Source of the DNA: Sulfurimicrobium sp031426915 | Lineage (GTDB): Bacteria > Pseudomonadota > Gammaproteobacteria > Burkholderiales > Sulfuricellaceae | DNA: 64,000 nucleotides | Direction of reading: 5' to 3' | Assembly: GCA_031426915.1 (NCBI GenBank) | Contig: JASJPB010000038.1 | Location: 1 to 64,000, forward strand | Shown here: in pieces, positions 60,422 to 64,000 of the stretch | How the letters are laid out: each line of letters opens with the position of its first letter | Position numbering within the stretch: position 1 is the first letter of the stretch | The notes under the pieces: model-generated | Databases searched by the model: none | Told to the model about the DNA's origin: nothing | The model's input: the letters and a program-made list of their open reading frames with translations, nothing else | Translations under genes and position numbers: made by a program

Positions 60422-63400
60422 TCAAGTGACTCCGCCGGATGGTAACGCATAATTTCCCGCCACAGCAGGAGCAGACTCTGGCTGGGAAATCCCTCTGATT
60501 CCAAACCGGTAATAAAGCTTCTTCCGTGCCTCTACCTGACGGGATGCCATAAGCAATAGCTGATGGGCCATGTGTGGCTTAAACCGCTCCTTCATCGAGC
60601 CATACTGGCTTGGTGACAGCTTTTCCAAAGCATCCATCACCTCCCCCATATAAATGGTATGGGCCAAATGGCCCTGCCAGATCCTTTCCTCGACGATTAA
60701 TTGGTTCAGTTCCCCCTCTGCCCTAGCCAGGGCGATCGAAAGCGATCCTTGTTCTCCATGCACCCTGTACTTCATCAAAGGTTCATAAATCATTTCGCAG
60801 CCATCCAGCAACCCTCCATAGAAGGCAAGAGCAATATCCACCGTGCCCAAATGGCATGGCGGCGTATTGTGGCTGAATGGAAACAACTCATACACCTCTC
60901 GATCCAGGCCCATTCCCGCGCCGAAAACACAATCGTTAACACCATTCAGCAATAGACTTTCCAAGGAACAATCCGGCATTTTTTCCGGGTCTCGGTAGTA
61001 GGAACCCAGGGACTGTGAATCCATGTCAATTTGCTCGGAATTGACCGTCACAACAGACACCTTTTTGAAACGCCATACCTCAACCATTTTTTCGACCATC
61101 TGTGGATGCATCACATCATCACCACAGAACTGAATCACAAACCTGCCCGATGTTCTGCGAAAGCTGTCCACCCAGTTGATTCTGCCTAGCAGGCCAAGAT
61201 TTTTCCGGTTCCTGACGAAGGTCACTTCATGGGGTCCGGCATAATCCGCAAGGCATGACTCGATGATATCTGCTGTGCGGTCAACTGATCCATCATCCGC
61301 GATAATGATTTCCAGCGGCGAATAGCCTTGAGCGAGAACCGATTCGACGCATTCCCGAATAAATTGCTCATGGTTGTAACTGCACACCGTAACCGAAACC
61401 AGTGGATTTTCTGTGCCGAAGTTTCTTGGCCTGCGCCGCAAGATGGAAGGAAGAATGACCGGCGCACTCGCGCCCAGGGAAACCCGATCAAGCAATGCCA
61501 GCGCAGCCGGATCGTTCGGATTGCCATCCAGTGCCTGAATCAGCAGATCAATCGCCCCTTGGGCATTACCCTGACCAAGAGCATCCGCGGCATAACGACA
61601 CAACTCCTCGCACATGCCCCTCTCATTTCCCTCTCCAGCCCTGAGAAGGAGAAGATCGTTTGCCAATCTGTTTTTGCCACAACTGATGGCTAATTTTCCC
61701 AATGTTTTCAGCACTTCGTCGTCAACCGGGTTGCGCTCGAAACGACGCCATAGCTCAACAGCGGAAAACAGCACGGAATCGCCAACCGCCTCCAACCTGG
61801 TATCGACATGCTGATGTCGCATACCATCCAGTAAGGCCGGGAGCCGGACAAAATCCAGTTCATCTCCTTGAACATGACACCACTTCTGCCACATTTCACG
61901 GTAGCGCAATTCGACCAGACGGACATAAATATCTGGGTTGCCCAACGGGGAGGCAAAAATCCGACCACGCAGGGTCTTCCGAAGGATGGCCAGTTCCCTG
62001 ACATTTCCAGCCTTGGCGCAGGCAATTGCCAGGTACGCATCGGAAGATTCCGCGACCCATTCCTCCAGGCCGGCGGCGTCAAGAATCGCCGAAGTAATGC
62101 GCTTGCCCAGGGTATTCCCCTTCATGCACACTACCGGAACGCCCATCCACATTGCATCGAGGGTTGTCACCCCTCCTCCCATTGGAAATGGATCAAGGGC
62201 GATATCAACCTTCTCGTAGGCCTTGAGATGGTCGTACCACATTGATCTGCCCAAAAACTCGACCCTGTTCGCATCGACCCCCTGTGCCTGGAATACCTGG
62301 CGCACATGCTGGATTTTCTCTGCGTCGTTCCATCCCTTGTCCTTGAGGATCAATCTGGATGCAGGTACACAGGCCAACAGCTTGGCCCACAATACCAATA
62401 CCTCGTCCGAAATTTTCACCATACGGTTAAAACAACCGAAAGTGACATGGCCATTGAGCGCTGCCGGCGATAGCGCGACACTCGGAGCGTCATCCGGGCA
62501 CCAGTAAGAAAGCTGGCAAGGAAGATCGACAACCTTTTCGACATACAACGCTCGTTCGTCATCGGGAATGCTCACCGGATCGCTGAACAGATAGTCCATT
62601 TCAGGCATACCGGTGCCATTGGCGTGACCCCACGCCGACACCTGGATGGGGGCCGGCTTGTAGGCATAGATGGGAAGTCGGTTTGCTCCGGCGTGACCGA
62701 ATAGATCCACCAGGATGTCGACCCCATCATCCCTTATTCGTCTTGCTGCCTCTTCATCGCTCATTCCGCTGACATCGCACCATCCCTCGACATTCGACTG
62801 GATGCGATGACTCAGGTCATCCTCGACATGGAAATTTGAATAGCAATACACCTCGAACCGGGCCTTATCGTAATGAAGCAACATCGGAACGAATGCATAT
62901 GCGCTCGCATTACGGAAAAAGCGGCCGGGGATATAACCAATACGGATTTTACGTTGTGAGTCAGCGGGAATGGAATGTGGAAAACGACCAGGATGTTTGG
63001 GCTTTACATATCGTTCATACCAGGAACGTCGCTCAGCTTGCTGCAATGCAGCATCCGCTGAAGGATCGAAGTCGGTGGTATATGCGAGCACGCTCTGCAA
63101 ATGGGCTGCATCCGGCATGAGTTCCAAAGATCGCCGGATGCAGCCAATGGTCGAAGCTATATCCAGCGATGAATTCTCAAAAAGGTCAATCAGTCCTTGG
63201 TTTGCTGCGGCAAGGTTGGGGTTGCAAAACAGCGCCTGTTGATAAAACTGAACTGATTCCTCAATCCTTTTTGTTTTCTGTAACAAGTAGGCCAGGTTGT
63301 AATATGCCACCGCCAAACCCGGGTCAAGCATCACGGCTTTTCTCAGAAAAGACTCGGCTGCTTCATGCTCACCCAGCTCCAGATAGGCCATTCCCAGATT

Positions 63401-64000
63401 ATTAGCCATCTCTGCGCTAATCTCTTCCGGATTGGCCTGGAGTTGCACCGCTTTCTTGAATACTTTCAATGATTTGGCCACCAGGCTGTTTTTCTTTTCT
63501 CCCTCGGTGAAACCCATGCTGAATTCTTTGAGAGCGACCCCCAGCGATAACTGAACTTCAAAGTTTTCAGGCAGAAGTTCTGCCAGCCGCTGATAGCACG
63601 GCACGGCCTTTTCAAGTTTTTTCTGCGCTTGATACAGCTTTCCGGCCAAAAACAAGATATCGGCGCCCGGCTCTCCTTGATCGAATGTACTTTCCAGCCA
63701 GGACACCGCCTCATCGAGCCGGCCCTGCCGATAGAGCAGGTCGGTAACGTTTACAAGCGCAGTATGATCATGCGGCAAAAGGGAAACCACACGGCGAAAA
63801 CAGTTCTCGCTATCGGCCAGTCTCCCTTGCTGCACCAGTATCTCGCCCAGATTCTTCAGCGCTGGAATAAATTCCGGCGCAAGCGCCAATGCTCTGCGAC
63901 AACCGTCCTCTGCCTTGCTCAGATCGTTCTGCTGTTTGAATGCAGTCGCCAGACCATTCCATGCCTTGACGTAATTCGGGCGCAACCTGACCGCTTCCTG
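60422..64000 (-). CDS. TPR-OGT-GT2 giant glycosyltransferase, N-terminus beyond window
   Basis: At least 1192 residues are visible, and the frame is open to the window end, so the start is missing. Many TPR repeats occupy the visible first 310 residues (for example NLGMAYLELGEHEAAESFLR). An OGT/SPINDLY (GT41) domain follows (about 350-690; RIGYIPGRFFRN, ILVDLFGHAGANRLPIYAYK, LDPFPMGGGVTTLDAMWMG). After a helical linker comes a GT2 domain (about 863-1050; SVTVCSYNHEQFIRECVESV, IIADDGSVDRTADII). TPR-OGT proteins glycosylate Ser/Thr; this one could modify flagellin directly and then extend the sugar. The frame's last residues are unconserved. Confidence 0.85.
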   Translation of the reverse strand, partial: QEAVRLRPNYVKAWNGLATAFKQQNDLSKAEDGCRRALALAPEFIPALKNLGEILVQQGRLADSENCFRRVVSLLPHDHTALVNVTDLLYRQGRLDEAVSWLESTFDQGEPGADILFLAGKLYQAQKKLEKAVPCYQRLAELLPENFEVQLSLGVALKEFSMGFTEGEKKNSLVAKSLKVFKKAVQLQANPEEISAEMANNLGMAYLELGEHEAAESFLRKAVMLDPGLAVAYYNLAYLLQKTKRIEESVQFYQQALFCNPNLAAANQGLIDLFENSSLDIASTIGCIRRSLELMPDAAHLQSVLAYTTDFDPSADAALQQAERRSWYERYVKPKHPGRFPHSIPADSQRKIRIGYIPGRFFRNASAYAFVPMLLHYDKARFEVYCYSNFHVEDDLSHRIQSNVEGWCDVSGMSDEEAARRIRDDGVDILVDLFGHAGANRLPIYAYKPAPIQVSAWGHANGTGMPEMDYLFSDPVSIPDDERALYVEKVVDLPCQLSYWCPDDAPSVALSPAALNGHVTFGCFNRMVKISDEVLVLWAKLLACVPASRLILKDKGWNDAEKIQHVRQVFQAQGVDANRVEFLGRSMWYDHLKAYEKVDIALDPFPMGGGVTTLDAMWMGVPVVCMKGNTLGKRITSAILDAAGLEEWVAESSDAYLAIACAKAGNVRELAILRKTLRGRIFASPLGNPDIYVRLVELRYREMWQKWCHVQGDELDFVRLPALLDGMRHQHVDTRLEAVGDSVLFSAVELWRRFERNPVDDEVLKTLGKLAISCGKNRLANDLLLLRAGEGNERGMCEELCRYAADALGQGNAQGAIDLLIQALDGNPNDPAALALLDRVSLGASAPVILPSILRRRPRNFGTENPLVSVTVCSYNHEQFIRECVESVLAQGYSPLEIIIADDGSVDRTADIIESCLADYAGPHEVTFVRNRKNLGLLGRINWVDSFRRTSGRFVIQFCGDDVMHPQMVEKMVEVWRFKKVSVVTVNSEQIDMDSQSLGSYYRDPEKMPDCSLESLLLNGVNDCVFGAGMGLDREVYELFPFSHNTPPCHLGTVDIALAFYGGLLDGCEMIYEPLMKYRVHGEQGSLSIALARAEGELNQLIVEERIWQGHLAHTIYMGEVMDALEKLSPSQYGSMKERFKPHMAHQLLLMASRQVEARKKLYYRFGIRGISQPESAPAVAGNYALPSGGVT

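Overview
The window looks like the chromosome of a motile, Gram-negative betaproteobacterium, plausibly of the Nitrosomonadales/Sulfuricella type. This is inferred from gene order and protein style, and no database was searched. The GC content is fairly high through the housekeeping part and drops visibly after about 51.7 kb, most of all at 57.6-59.3 kb. No rRNA, tRNA, CRISPR array or insertion sequence was seen. No stretch longer than about 300 bases lacks a gene; the largest gaps (1656-1928, 26178-26449, 51767-52015, 54229-54504) are described below or hold nothing recognisable.

Region 1 (1-12.1 kb) holds the end of purM, then purN, two tandem DUF3108 proteins, an RsmB-type RNA methyltransferase, a TrmH-type RNA methyltransferase, a GYF/pentapeptide-repeat membrane protein, a SenB-like glycosyltransferase, an HDOD-GAF regulator, a membrane-anchored methyltransferase, the flagellar stator genes motB and motA, and a CopD-like membrane protein. 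Three palindromic intergenic repeats lie within 3 kb of each other. Two of them (1656-1925 and 2927-3130) have different terminal inverted repeats but share a core hairpin. The third is built of 9-base CACAGAG units.

Region 2 (12.1-26.2 kb, minus strand) is the classic envelope and translation series: rpsB, tsf, pyrH, frr, uppS, cdsA, dxr, rseP, bamA, skp, lpxD, fabZ, lpxA, lpxB, rnhB. It has a recognisable rpsB promoter, a leader hairpin and an rpsB-tsf terminator. map and glnD run divergently from it.

Region 3 (29.9-37 kb, minus strand) is a late flagellar set: flagellin (with a clear sigma-28 promoter), flaG, fliD, fliS, fliT, a small unknown gene, a DUF2802 gene, a FliK-like gene and an FhlB gene.

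Region 4 (37-64 kb) is a large glycan-modification island attached to the flagellin gene. It contains a four-domain methyltransferase/glycosyltransferase and a tightly packed nine-gene plus-strand operon (three radical SAM proteins, a GT9 transferase, a split transketolase, an NAD-dependent sugar reductase-like protein and two methyltransferases). It also has an adenylation enzyme/SDR/acyl-carrier-protein cassette, several methyltransferases, a NeuD/PglD-like acyltransferase, two paralogous beta-propeller glycosidase-like proteins flanking an FkbM methyltransferase, a WbqC protein, a VioA-like sugar aminotransferase and a giant TPR-OGT-GT2 protein cut by the window end. The simplest reading is that the island builds an unusual sugar and decorates flagellin, or another surface polymer, with it. 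The radical SAM/split-transketolase operon is the best candidate for an undescribed system.
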